This document shows positions 21,640-33,600 of a stretch of DNA of 64,000 nt, piece after piece. The notes beneath the pieces were generated by a model that did not search any database, was not told the DNA's origin, and saw only the letters and a list, made by a program, of their open reading frames with translations. This DNA is from Bettongia penicillata ogilbyi (lineage: Eukaryota > Chordata > Mammalia > Diprotodontia > Potoroidae), in assembly GCA_023548195.1 (NCBI GenBank), contig JAJHZJ010000577.1, positions 984,574 to 1,048,573 of the forward strand, written 5' to 3'. A program made the position numbers and the translations under genes. The first letter of the stretch is position 1; every line of letters begins with the position of its first letter.

Positions 21640-22030
21640 TGGTCCAATTCATACATAAAGACTTCTCTTTACAGGGATGGGGAACCATATGTGACCTTGA
21701 GGTCACAGGTTCTCCACTCCTGCATAACACTGAAACCCCTTTGCAAGGAAGTCTTCATGGATAGGGAAACTCCTCCCTCCAGAGGCAATCCATTTCACTT
21801 GTAGATAACTCCACACTGAAAGATTTTCCTTAAAGACTAAGCTTGCCTTCTACTCTTTGTGCCTACATAAATTAGCCTTTCTAGGACAAGTAGAATGTTT
21901 CTGAATTCCTCTTCCAGATGGTAGCTCTTCAAATACTTAAGGGCAGGTAAGCTGCCTTCCCCATTCCCTGTCCTGTGTTTGGGCAAAATAGCTCTTGGAC
22001 CTGTCTTCATGTATGAGCTGTTAGCCATTC
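21640..22030 (+). repeat. CR1/L3-like LINE 3' fragment
   Basis: The order of phrases recalls the CR1/L3 3' region: GGTCCAATTCATACATAAAG, AGGCAATCCATTTCACTTGT, AAAGATTTTCCTTAAAGACT, CTTCCAGATGGTAGCTCTTC, AAATACTTAAGGGCAGG. A 51-bp fold-back lies inside it at 21672. Confidence 0.6.
21672..21722. mobile_element. 51-bp hAT-like fold-back (two termini joined)
   Basis: CAGGGATGGGGAACC...TGTGACC and GGTCACAGGTTCTCCACTCCTG form near-inverted arms around TT. The arms share the CCTTGAGGTCACA phrase with the larger hAT-like copy at 36647. It looks like a minimal deletion derivative of that family. Confidence 0.6.
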
Positions 22031-22049
22031 TATATACCTTCACATATAA

Positions 22050-22580
22050 ATAAAAGACAGCTGAGTAGGGAGGGGAGTCATAGAAAGAAGAAAGAGAAAA
22101 GAGCCCATATTTATAAAACTAAAGCCAATCATTTCATAAACACATTTCCAGGAATAAAAGAAGCTATTATTTCGGAAACTAAATAAATTATCAAATAATT
22201 TTACCAAGACTTCTGACTTCTTTAGCATCAATTCATAGGCTGAATCTCTAGAAAGTTTCCCACTATGTAGTTGAAAGGAAGATGACACATACGTCCTCAC
22301 ATGAGTGAGAAGATGAGAGATAAGAAAAAGTCAATTTTTTGCAACAGTGGTCTTTGTTAAGAACCAAATGTAATAAAATGTCTCTTTGCAACCATTGCTG
22401 AATTAAGGAGTCCTGTATTAGTTATGCTACTCTATCATTTACTTAACAAAAGACCAACAAAAAATGTCTTCCCAATGTTTCCTGATGGGGCATCATTACC
22501 TTCTTCAAAATTCCTACTTGTGACAAATACTATTTCTGCAATTCCTTTTGACTTTGGAGGAAACAGACTTGTGTCAAAAA
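22050..22580. other. No gene or clear repeat seen
   Basis: AT-rich intronic sequence. Open frames on either strand lack domains. Confidence 0.4.
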
Positions 22581-22596
22581 ACTTTCATTGTTTCAT

Positions 22597-23522
22597 AGAC
22601 TTGCAAATTCTGGGCACAAAAGTTTCTGGTTGCTCCAGTGTACAGACTTGATTGTGCCACTTTGGAGGAACTGAGATCTTACAGGTTCCCAGAGTATACC
22701 CTATGCTTGACAAAGACCCAAAAGTCAAGTAACTGGTTGGGAAAATGCCCAAAAAAGGGAAAAAAATAAGACCATAGAAGGTTACTTTCATGGTGAACAG
22801 GTATCTTCTCCCATCCTTTCCAATGAGGAATAACAATGAGATAGACATAAAAGTCAAGGCTTCTATATCCCAAACATCCAAAATAAATATTCAATGGTCT
22901 CAGGCCATGGAAGAGCTCAAAAAGGATTTTGAAAATCAAGTAAGAGAGGTGGAGTAAAAACTAGGAAGAGAAATGAGATGCAAGAAAATCATGAAAAGCA
23001 AGTCAACTGGGGTCACACAGAGGACCCAAAAAATGCTGAAGAAAATAACACCTTTAAAAATAGGCTAACTCAATTTGCAAAAGAGGTTCAAAAAACCAAT
23101 GAGGAGAAGAATACTTTAAAGAGCAGAATTAGCCAAATGGCAAAGGAGGTTCAAAAGCTCACTGAAGAAAATATATTGAATTGCTTGTCTTCTCAGTGGG
23201 GATAGGTGGGGAGGGAGGAAGGAAGAGAAGTTGGAACTCAAAATTTTAGGAACAAATGTTGAGTATTGTTCTTGCATACAACTGGGAAATAAGAATTTAC
23301 AGGTAATGGGTTACAGAAATTTATCTTGCCCTATAGGTCAAAAGAGAAGATGGGGATAAGGGAAGGGAGGGATGTTAGAAAGAGGGGAAGATTGGTGGTA
23401 AGGGTAATCAGAATGCTTGGTGTTTTGGGGTGGGGGAGGGGAGAGATGGGGAGAAAATTTGGAACTCAAAATTTTGTGGAAATGAATGTTGAAAGCTTAA
23501 ATAAATGATTTTTTAAAAAAGA
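22597..23522 (+). mobile_element. HAL1-like element, copy ii, internally deleted
   Basis: It has a short leader, an ORF1 start at 22745 and a coiled coil with HEKQVN, RLTQFAKEVQKTNEEKN and SRISQMAKEVQKLTEEN. After about 23178 it jumps straight into the 3' UTR (GGGGATAGGTGGGGAGGG, matching copy i near 13035). The junction removes the RRM and C-terminal domain. A 10-bp candidate target-site duplication, ATTGTTTCAT, lies at 22587-22596 and 23523-23532. Confidence 0.82.
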
Positions 23523-23539
23523 ATTGTTTCATCACCGAT

Positions 23540-24790
23540 TTTATTTTAATACCTGGTTTGGGATATTTTTGGCAACAGACTAAATCACCCTGTAAAGGAA
23601 CACAAGATATGTGGCAAATGTTCCCTTTGGGAAAATATGTATCCTCATTTTAGAAATTTAACTTTTAGGAACTCCTACTGCATATTTTGACAACCGCTGA
23701 AAATAACAAAAGCCTTCTTTTTCTATCAGATGTTGTGAAGAAGAAAAACATTTAAACATTCAGAGTTTTTCTACCTCATTTTCTCTTTCTATTTGAGCCT
23801 CAAATCAATCACTGAATTTTAGTTCCATTAAAAAGTGATTTTTTTCAGTAGTGAATGGGGGATTCCCCTCACTTCCACAAGGGAAAGTCTTCAAAACCTC
23901 TCAGTCACACTGGAAAATTTGCATTTTCACCAGTCTTTGTCTCTGTCCCAGGTGACTTCTGGAGGGGACAGACATGGTCCACCTAGATATTTGTTTCTTT
24001 TCCTGTGAGGGCTTCCCAGTTACAAATATGGCCAAGTTCTTCAATCTGCTCCTCAGTTCTCTGAGTTCTTTTAAATCCCAGAGTGCAGCTGATGTCCTAG
24101 CTACGATAAGCTTCTGTCTTTTGGTTTTCCATGGCACTGAAAAGTTAGAATTGAGTTCTTTTGCAAACCCAAGAGTTGTTGGCATGCGCAGTCCTGGGCA
24201 GGTATGATAAGTGATAGGGAAGGGGGCAGGTGAGTGGACACATCACGGGTTTGGTGTCAGCTTATTCTGCTATTACTTCATTCTGTATCTTGACTTCTGT
24301 GAGAACTGGATTTACATGAGGCAGAGCTGTGCACAATGGGCAGGGGAGAATAACGATAAGTGAACAGAGAAAAGGAAAATATCATCCCTTTTACCATCAT
24401 GCCCATAGAATATAGATACTCATAATTCCAGTGTAAAAGACTCCATAGGACATTCAAATTGTTTTGTTATAGTGGTATTATTATACCAAATACAGGCTAG
24501 AAATAAAATTCCCACTCTGTAGGATACAAGGATGAAAGAGAGTTGATGTCCTAACCTCCCTACAGTGAATTAATAAGGCAAATGTTCTTTGATTCTTTCT
24601 AATTTGGGGTTTTATTTTTGTATTGTTGACTCATTTTAGTGGGGTTTTTCCCTCCCTATATCAAATGGTTAGGAAAGTTAAGGTAGGGAAGAACTAGGGG
24701 AGTTAAAGAATACTTGTTACTTCAATAATGGAAAGGAAAAAATCTGAAGTTCAACTACAGCTCTGGTTAATTCATATCTTGTTCTTTCTT
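23540..24790. other. No gene recognised; one overlapping pair of open frames
   Basis: Around 23901-24207 both strands are open for 77-94 codons. The minus frame contains ALWDLKELRELRSRLKNL, which is leucine/arginine-rich and could form a helix, but I recognise no family and no splice context. The rest is AT-rich. Confidence 0.35.
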
Positions 24791-25010
24791 GGCACAGAAC
24801 AAACAGTATTACCCCTTTACATTTTAATTGTTCTTTGCAGCTTTTAAAGAGACTGCAACTACCTTACCTGATTTAATCATCACAATAACCTTGTACGAAA
24901 GGCAAGAAAATCTGTATTACCTCATTTTTTAAACAAAGAAACTGAGGCTCAGAGAAATTATCTGACTTGCCCAAAATCGCATAAATAACAAATAAAGAGG
25001 ACCCTGTAAA
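24790..25010 (-). repeat. MIR-type SINE, reverse
   Basis: CTGATTTAATCATCACAATA, AGAAACTGAGGCTCAGAGAA and ACTTGCCCAAAATCGCATAA. Confidence 0.8.
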
Positions 25011-25389
25011 GCTGTCCAATGATCTTTTCATTATTTAATGCCTCACTCCTGAATATATTAGATATAGAAATTGGAAAAAACATTGTTGTCTAAGATTATT
25101 TATTGTATACAAAATCAACAAAGCACTATTGCTATAGACCACACATCAGTTCACAGTGTTAACTGGTTTATTCTCAGCAATGGTTGTAAGTATGAGGCTT
25201 TATTTAGACATATAGATCTCTCCTTATATAATATCCAAACATACACAGATGCATAAACATCATTTTTATATGTGTTTTCTGAAAAAAAAATGTGACTTTA
25301 AATGCTATTGCTCTAAGTCATCAGTTAGTTCGATTGAAAGGTTAGTGTTCTTTTAAACCAAGGTAACTTTTTGAAAATTGGCCATGTCA

Positions 25390-25510
25390 GGTCAATAAGT
25401 ATTTATTAATGACCTACTACATGTCAGGCATTGTTTTAATCATTAAGGATTCAAAGAAAGGCAAAAATAGTCCCTTGTCTTCAAGGACAGGCTAATAAGG
25501 CACTTAAATT
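25390..25510 (+). repeat. Old mammalian interspersed repeat, L2-like
   Basis: AAGTATTTATTAATGACCTA, CATGTCAGGCATTG and AGTCCCTTGTCTTCAAGGAC. Confidence 0.65.
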
Positions 25511-26224
25511 TAAGGAAACAAATGGTTTCCTTTTTTTCCTAATGACAGGTCAAAGGCAACTACCAGAAGGTACCTGTGGCATAATACTTATCATATCCTG
25601 ATTTCATGTTATCTTTAAGAAGTGGTTTGGTTTTCAATTTAGTTTGAATGAAGTCAAAGTTAGAGTTTTATTAGTTATTTAATCAAGCTTAATTGCACTG
25701 TGTACTGTCCAAACACAAATATGTCTCTTTTCGTCTCCATGGTGCAGATCCAATATACCCTCCTTTATTTTAGGCTTATAGAAAATTTAATTTAACACCC
25801 TTCACAAGTGATGTCGTCTTTCTGGTTCCCGTAATTGCTTCATTCATCTATATCACTTTACACTGGGTAAAAGTTGTAGTCTATGCAAGAGTATTAACAG
25901 AAGGTCAGAAAAGATGTCCAAAAGACAATACGAATTACATCAAAGAGATTTACAAACCCTTGTGAGATCTTTCAGTAACACATGAATCCCATTCCCTAGT
26001 ATTAAATTAGGTTTATGTATACACAGGTAAGTGTATATTAATAATGATATAAAAGTAAAGGTAATCACAGTGTACAAGAAAAAACTGCACTATTCAAAAC
26101 CCACATATAACCATGTTTTCAGTTCAGATACAGAGAGATGCAAATAAATTTTAAAATTTACCATTCTACTGGTGATCAGATTGATTCACTTAAAAAGGTA
26201 CAATGGAAGTGAAATCCATTAGAG

Positions 26225-26495
26225 CATATTAAGCAGTAGCTCAATAGAGAGAGAACTGGGCCTGGAATCAGGAAGACTTGATTTCAAATCCAGTCTAAGA
26301 AACTTAATAGCCGTGAACCCAAGGCAAGCTGCCTGATATCCATCTGCTTCAGACTCCTAAACTGTAAAGGGGGATAATAATAGCATCTATCTTCCAGAGT
26401 CATATGGCTCAAATGAGAAAATATTCGTAAAGCGTTTAGTATAGAGACTGGCACCTAATGGTACTGTATGAATGACTGTTTCCTTCCTTCCCATA
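26225..26495 (+). repeat. MIR-type SINE, near full length
   Basis: GGGCCTGGAATCAGGAAGAC, TTCAAATCCAGTC, AAACTGTAAAGGGGGATAAT, AATAGCATCTATCTTCCAGA and the 3' part GTAAAGCGTTTAGTATAGAG. Confidence 0.88.
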
Positions 26496-26638
26496 ATCAC
26501 TCTTTTCAGAGAAAAAGTTCTTTATTTGAACAGATAAATATCTGCATAAGCATATAAATAGATATTGATATAATTATGAAGAAATACAGCCATAATCTTG
26601 CACAATTCAATATTTTAAAATACTGTTGCAGCTTCAAG

Positions 26639-26688
26639 AAATGGTAGCAACTTCCATTTCTGGAAATGGTAGCAACTTCCATTTCTGG
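26639..26688. repeat. Exact 25-bp tandem duplication, two copies
   Basis: The unit starts AAATGGTAGCAACTTCCATT and ends TCTGG. The two copies are identical, suggesting a recent local duplication. Confidence 0.95.
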
Positions 26689-26699
26689 AAGATAATCCA

Positions 26700-27969
26700 C
26701 CATCATATAAACTAGGGTTATCTGCCGTCATAGTCAAAAAACAACATGAAACAATCGGTTCAAGAGATGAAAAATAGGCAAACACTTTCCCAAAAGTCAC
26801 AATGGAAATACATATTTATTGATCATGAGTAATGGCTGGAGTTTGTAGAAGCTCCTAAAAATGACTAGAAATGAAAAGCTATAATCTTTATAAATACTGT
26901 ATTGATAATACATCTGTCATGCATCTATTACTGCTAATAATGTGGTACTACAGAAAAATTCAAATGAATATCACCAGCTCTTAGCGAGCATTTATTCTAA
27001 GGCTTTCATGATCCTGAGTAATAGTAATGGCATATAGAAGTTATTAAAAAATAACATGAAGTATCTGACTAGAAAATAAAAGCTACATGATCTATAACTA
27101 CAGTATTGACAATACATCTATTAATGCATCTGCTTAATAATAATAATAATAACTGACATTTATTAGATACTTAAAGGTTAAAAGTCAATTCTCAAAACTC
27201 TGAGTTTTGAGTGCAAATATTCTCCCTGTTTTGATAGATTTTATTGATGTATTTTGTTTTCCCATAATCAGGGATAAATGTTGTACAATGGATTCACCAA
27301 AAATATAAATACATACTTTTAAGTTCCATCTGCATTGTTAGTATTTTCACCATCACCTTCTTAAGTGCAGATAATCGAAACAATAAATCAAGCATTGATT
27401 TGTAGCCTTTGCTGACTCCCAAGATATAAAAGCTCACACTGAAAATTTAACTATCAGCTCTCAGCAGTCAATTACAAGCTGGCTTCAGCTCACTCTTGCA
27501 TATCATGGTGATCCTATATCTCTCCCTGAGATCCATACTTTATAAGACAGAACTGTCAAAAGGGAGAAGAAATGTTTAGCAAAACAATCAACACATTGAA
27601 AAAGCTATACGTTATACACATATAACATTATACACTTTACATACATGTATAACTGATGTTATACACAACATTTCACACTTGTGGTCCCCTACATCTGCAA
27701 AGAAGTGGAATAAAATATTTTTCCCTATGTCTTCTCTGGGGCCACCTTAGGTCATTTTAACTTTGCAAAATTCAGTTTCACTTGTTTTATTGACGATCTT
27801 TCCAATTTCTCCGTTGTAGTCACTGTATACATTGTTTTCCTGGTTCTGCTTACTTCACATTGTATCAACTTGGCTATTTTCTTTTCAAAGTTCAGACTTA
27901 CGATTTTCTCAGTATATAGAATTCCAGATGCAGAAGAAGAAATCTGTCTGTGTGTTATACAGTCTTTGA
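26700..27969. other. No gene recognised
   Basis: AT-rich, with a (TAA)n tract near 27136-27150 and ACATT/TATAC-rich text near 27605-27665. Confidence 0.4.
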
Positions 27970-28150
27970 GAGCCGCCTGAAGAACTGAGAGATCAAGCAA
28001 CTTGACCATGGTCACAAAATTAGGATGGGTCAAAAACAAGTCTAAAATTTAGGTTTTCCTTACTCCAAAGTCAGACTTGTATCCATCACCCATTTTCCTT
28101 TCTATCCCCATATTACAGATGAGGAAAGTCCAAAGCTCCATATCTTACTT
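27970..28150 (-). repeat. MIR-type SINE fragments, reverse
   Basis: AGCAACTTGACCATGGTCAC at the left and CCATATTACAGATGAGGAAA at the right. The order suggests two partial copies. Confidence 0.6.
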
Positions 28151-28910
28151 ACTTAATTGATTACTAGGCATCAATTATTGGCCATAGGTTTAAGCAGACT
28201 TCCAAAAGATTCAATGATATCAAAATCAAACACATAAAAAGATAAGAAGTTTAGACTGTTTTGGAAAGTGAGATATGAAGGGGAAAAAATTAAAAAGTTC
28301 ATTTTATTCCCTGTTCCCTCTTGTTCTAGACTGATTATCACCAATAATCCAGAAATGATCTTTTACTGAATAACTGTTTTAATGTTTTCTTTGTATGTTA
28401 AATATTCCCTTTCTAATTATTTTTATATTTTTCAACATTGATCAGAATAGGAACTGACAACTAGGACCTGAAGATTTTCCCCAGTTTCTAGTTGGCCCAA
28501 TATCTGCAAAACATATAAGTATTTTGAGTCTAGGATACCATAGTAACAATCAAGCTAACCTGGGCTTATAGTGTGGATTTCCCAATATGATGTTTGCATA
28601 TTTATATATCAAAATTCTGATCTCCTAGATCTGTCCATATCCTGGGGTGGGGAGGAGGTGGAATAGGGGAAAAGTAGGAAGTATCCATGAAGCTTTAGGC
28701 TACTTTGTGGTGAGTTTCTGTCTTCTTTATTAAAACTGTCCTATGATAGTTCTATCATGCTGTGTTTTTTAATGAAATACCATATGCAAAAAACCAGCAT
28801 TAGACTAAGATCCTTCCAATTTTTAGGCTTAAAAAACACAACCGGTATGTTTCATTAAAGGTGCAAGAAATAAATGCCTTGTAGCTTTATTTATTTCCTG
28901 GTACAGTATA
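28150..28910. other. No gene or clear repeat seen
   Basis: AT-rich intronic sequence. Confidence 0.4.
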
Positions 28911-28914
28911 GCAT

Positions 28915-29070
28915 TCTATGTTTGACGCACAGTAAACGGAACTGACCTCAGAGTGAGGACAATCTGTATTTATGTTCTGTCTTTTATATGGACTAGGTAT
29001 ACTGGCTATGTGTCCATGGGTAAGGTACTTAACAACTCAGGGCTTCAGGCAATCCTTTAAGACTTGAAGT
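28915..29070 (+). repeat. MIR-type SINE fragment
   Basis: CTGACCTCAGAGTGAGGACA, GGCTATGTGTCCATGGGTAA and GGTACTTAACAACTCAGGG. Confidence 0.6.
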
Positions 29071-29250
29071 TTCAGAACAGTTGCCTATTGGGAACACTGG
29101 GAAATGAAGTTTCTCAAAACACTGAAATCACATGCCTACATTTTATATATCTCTATCTCTGTCCCCTAAAGCTACAGCTAATGTGTTTCTCTATCTCATC
29201 AATAGCTATACCTATTATCATCTATAGCTATTCTATGTCACCTATAGTAA

Positions 29251-29485
29251 CTAGGTCATGCAGCGGATAAAACACTGGGTCTGGAGTCGAGAAGGCCTGA
29301 GTTCAAATCTGGCCTCAGACACTGACTAGCTGGGTGACCCTAGGCAAGTCGCTTCACCCTATTTGCCTCAGTTTCCTCATCTATCAAATGAGCTGGAGAA
29401 AGAAATGGCAAACCACTCCAATATCTTTGCCAAGAACACTCTAAATGAGGTCAAGAAGGGTAGGACAGGACTGAAACAACGACAT
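29251..29485 (+). repeat. Marsupial tRNA-derived SINE, near full length
   Basis: TCATGCAGCGGATAAAACAC, TGAGTTCAAATCTGGCCTCA (B box), ATTTGCCTCAGTTTCCTCAT, TGGCAAACCACTCCAATATC and GACTGAAACAACGACA. The left half is tRNA-like and the right half is the marsupial core and tail. Confidence 0.93.
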
Positions 29486-29770
29486 ATCACCTATATTTAT
29501 GTCATCTCTATCCATACCATCTCTATCTGTACCTACGTTAACAATATCTAATCTATATCTATCTCTATATCATCTATATCTCTAGTCTATATCTATGCAT
29601 TTATATACTTATACACACATTTATAAACACTGCCTACATATACATACATATATGCACATTATATGCATATACATATATGATACTTGTGCATATATAAATA
29701 TAAATATGCACACTGTGTATATCCACAATATAAATATATACACATATATTTATGTGTGTATAGTATAAGA
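29486..29770 (+). repeat. Degenerate TATC/TACA simple-repeat tract
   Basis: It runs from the tail of the SINE through CTATATCTATCTCTATATCA into TATATACACATATATTTATG. It probably grew from the SINE tail. Confidence 0.8.
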
Positions 29771-31840
29771 CATAATAGGGAAGCAATCACTTCCCATAAA
29801 TTAGGAAATTCTTAAAAATATTTCTGATATAGTACACTATCATAACAAATTTTGTTAAATTGTCAAAGTACTTAGCAGCAAAATTTGAATGGAAAAATCT
29901 CAGAGGCTTAAGTCAAAGAGAGTGTGGGCAAGATTACTAAGGGAGTTCATGTGACATGTTCGGGGTTAACAAAATAGTTGGCTTCTCAGAGGATGTTATC
30001 TAGAACAATTGTAAAAATGAACTTGTTTTTCAATGATAAAATGACATGCTCTATGAATTTAAATATAGGTACAATGTATAGTACAAAGTACTGAGAGTCT
30101 TAAAAGCATTACAAATGAAAACCACACCAATAAAAATTCCCCATTGGGAGCAAAAGGGGACCAGAGTACAGAGAGAATTACTCAGAGGTTTACATGGAGA
30201 AAGTATTACACTGAGGCTAAAGAGGAAGGATGGGACGAAAGATAATTCTACAATATCTATTAAGGTTTACAAGGGACAAATAACAACATATAAGAACATA
30301 TATAAGGACATATAAGGGAATTTGTCCTGAAGTTAGTTTGAAAAACAAAGTATATTAACAACAAATGAGCCATCCCAAAGTCATTAGTAGTGAGGTGGGG
30401 AGATGGCTAGAAACAGTAGTCTCCTACTTAATGAGGAGTTGAATGAAATTGTCTTATCTAAATGGCCACAAGCTCTAAAAATTACATTTTAAATTCACTG
30501 ATTTTCTAATTCATGGCAAAAGGCAAGACAAAACTCATGAAAGTAAGTAACCATTTACATTAAAGCTCCAATGTTCTTATATATCTCGCCATAGTATTTC
30601 CAAGAGTAATCTCAAATAAAATTGGAGATAAAAATTAAAGTTAGTTTTTTAAAAATCTAATGACCAAATTAGATTTAAAAGGTGAAAAGGAAAAGATTAC
30701 ATAGCTCTATTTTCATGCATTTTAGACATCACTTTTTAATAACTGGGTAAAGAATTAATGGGTACATTAGAAATTTGAAGATACTTTAATCCCTGACTCT
30801 TTGGATTCTTAACTTGCGTTAATTAAATGTAGCAGGATATGGAACAATTCATTGTCCACGATACAACTGCCCATGACAGTTTGCATTAAAACTATAAAGC
30901 TTTCTTTATGCAAAGATACAACTTTAGTATAATGAGGTTACCATTAACAACTCACATTTATATAGTGATTTAAGGTCAACAGACCTTACAACAAACCAAC
31001 AAATCCCTACTTCACCCCCAACAGTTATCTCAAAAGAACTTTCTCAACCATGCCAGAGACACCACATCACCCTGGAAGCTCATTCCACTCCTGGATTACT
31101 TTTCATGTTGGAAGTACTCATTCACCCCCAGAAGCTCCTCTCCTTCTCTCTCTCCGGCTGGTTCCTTCTAGACAATCCATTTTAGGAAAAGAAGGCCCAG
31201 GCCAATTTTCTCTCCAAGCTGCAAGGCAGACTTTACCACAGGACTTTTTTCTACCATGCCCTCCCTCCCTTTTTTATGCACGATATTGTCCCATCACAAT
31301 GCCAGGTCTTTGAGGTCATGGATTGTCTTTCTTTCCACTTGTATTTGCCATCTCTCCTGAATCTGGATTTGGGTGTATAGACTTTCTTTTTTTCTGTTTT
31401 ATCTTTGCTAGGTTTAAGGATTAATTCCATATTTATGTCACACAAAGGAGAAATAGTATGACAGCTTTCTCTATTTAAATATTTGATAGAACTCACTTGC
31501 GAATAGTTAGACATCATGAGACTTTACACAGCAATTTCTTAATATCCTGTTCATTTTTTCCTCTTGAAATTGGCATGTTAGTTGTTTATAAAACATGGCC
31601 TGTCTTCTCAACCCACCACAATGCTTAATTAAGACAGTACTTTCTCTCTAGGATTGCTTATTCCTTCTCTCTTTACTTTTCTGTGCCAACCCCCTTTTTC
31701 ATTATTTGTAATGAATGAATGCAATTCGTTACCTATTCCTTCTCCCTAATCTTTAATTTTAACCTCTTTAACTGAAAGGATGTCATCCAGTAGTTAAACA
31801 AAATAAGTTATTATTTTTTTAATGCCTCTCATTGAATTAA
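29771..31840. other. No gene recognised
   Basis: AT-rich. A segment near 31030-31150 (CTGGAAGCTCATTCCACTCC) may be a CR1/L3-like 3' remnant. Open frames at 30115-30315 and 31050-31313 lack domains. Confidence 0.4.
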
Positions 31841-31844
31841 AGCA

Positions 31845-31935
31845 TGGTTGGTTGGGTTTAAGGTTCTGTAGCCAAGTAGTGACTTCTTCACTTGGGCAAG
31901 TTACTTAACTTCTTCACATCCCACAAAATTCTTTA
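31845..31935 (+). repeat. MIR-type SINE fragment
   Basis: CTTCTTCACTTGGGCAAGTT followed by ACTTAACTTCTTCAC. Confidence 0.5.
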
Positions 31936-32068
31936 ATACTGCTAGACAGATTAGTTTAATACTAATCTATCTGCATTAACAGAGAGTTTCCTCTTTGGAA
32001 TTTCCTTATATCAGTGAAATTACTGGTGTTTTCAAATATAATAACTATTAAAGAAAAACTCACCACAG

Positions 32069-32300
32069 GTATCTAGGTGGTGCAGTGGACAGAGAACCAG
32101 GTGTCAGCAAGACCTGCATTCAAATGCAGCATTAAACACTTAGTAGCTGTGTGACCTGCAAGTTACTAAACTGTGTTTGCCTCAGTTTCCTCATCTGTAA
32201 AATGGGCTACAGAAGGAAATTGCAAACCACTCCAGTATCTTTGCCAAGAAAATACCAAATGGAGTCATGAAGAGTGGGGTGTGACTGAACATAAATTGTT
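32069..32300 (+). repeat. Marsupial tRNA-derived SINE, near full length
   Basis: GGTATCTAGGTGGTGCAGTG, AGCTGTGTGACCTGCAAGTT, GTTTGCCTCAGTTTCCTCAT and CCAGTATCTTTGCCAAGAAA in order. Confidence 0.93.
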
Positions 32301-33045
32301 TATCCTTTTAAACTCTTAATTTAAGTACTTAGTTTGAAAATCCAAATTATTTGTGTGCCTTCCAACTGTACAACATTCAAAGAGCTTAGATGTGCTTATT
32401 TATGTTCCATGTCAAAAGTTTCACCGAGGTTTAATTAGCTGTCTGAATTGCTCAAAGTGTTCTTAATATTCATCTTTTATTTTAAAAAGCATTCTCAGCT
32501 TTCCTGGAAACTGATTTGGGGATTAAGTTCTAAATTTCTTAATATTTTTTGTCACATTCCAGCATGTTCTGTTTTTATTTTTTTCCTCATCTTTGTAGAA
32601 AAGTAACATGAAATTTAAATTGGCAGCTTTTTTTTTAACAAGTGATGCCTCTCTAATTGCTTATAGAATTATTTCCTTGTCATTGCAATATTTAAATTTG
32701 AAAATGATGCATCCTGATGAGTTGAATTTTGAATATTTTCTATGATGGCAGCCTGTAATTTCAGTTTATTTGAAAAATGTCACTTGTTTTCAAAATTTCT
32801 GGAAATTTTTCTTATACTGTTGTTAAAGACTAAGTAGTCAGATTATTTTCTTCACATATTTTGGAAGTATAATAATTATGAGGATTCCTCTTCTTTATGT
32901 GCCCTCTAGATCCTCCATTTTGTCACCAATATTTCATCACATTTTTTTAGCCAAGTTCCTAGATTGATTTTTTTCCGCTTTCATAGTTTACGCTACCATT
33001 TTGTAACACAATAAAATAAGTCAACTTTTGTTGGATGTGTTCGTT
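32301..33045. other. No gene recognised
   Basis: Very AT-rich with T-runs (32573-32586, 32629-32637). Confidence 0.4.
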
Positions 33046-33049
33046 TGGT

Positions 33050-33215
33050 ACAGCCCAAATGGTGCTGGGTTTGGATTCTGTGGACATAAGTTCTACAACC
33101 CATGTGACCTTGAGAAAGGCATTCTGCTTCTCAGAGGGTCTTCAATTTTCTCATCTGTAAAATTTTACTAGATAAAATTTAAGATACCTTTCTGTCCTAA
33201 ATCTATGACCCTCTC
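33050..33215 (+). repeat. MIR-type SINE
   Basis: CCATGTGACCTTGAGAAAGG, TTTTCTCATCTGTAAAATTT and TTCTGTCCTAAATCTATGAC. Confidence 0.7.
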
Positions 33216-33514
33216 TGCTCCATGAAAATTTCTAATTGGTTGAGTTTCCTCACTGTTTCAGCTCTTTAGGTACACAGAAGTACTTCTTTATTTTTCTTAT
33301 GATGGTTCTGATCATCCCACTTGCATCATCCATTTTTTTATTGCATTCATTATTGTTTCATCTTGAGAAAATTCTGATTTTGTTTCTGGCGCTTTTCCTG
33401 TTACTATTTCACTATATATTATTTTCTTTTGGTGTTTTTGCTCTGCTCCCTTTATTCAATGAGGACATAAGGACAGATAGTTATATACTTACATATGTGC
33501 ATGTATACATACAT

Positions 33515-33600
33515 ATTATCGAATGAGCTAATGTTGGTAAAGAGTTTAGCACAATGTCTGGCACATAATGCGCAATAACTGCTTGTTTCTTTCCTTCCAC
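33515..33600 (+). repeat. MIR 3' core fragment
   Basis: GTAAAGAGTTTAGCACAATG, TCTGGCACATAATGC. Confidence 0.65.

Noticed and set aside
27752..28039. 95-codon minus-strand frame as a possible second DHRSX exon
   Set aside because: The sequence has no resemblance to DHRSX and its upstream part overlaps MIR-type text.
29251..29485. A tRNA gene suggested by the GTTCAAATC B box
   Set aside because: It is the tRNA-derived head of a marsupial SINE with the usual core and tail; no cloverleaf was supported.
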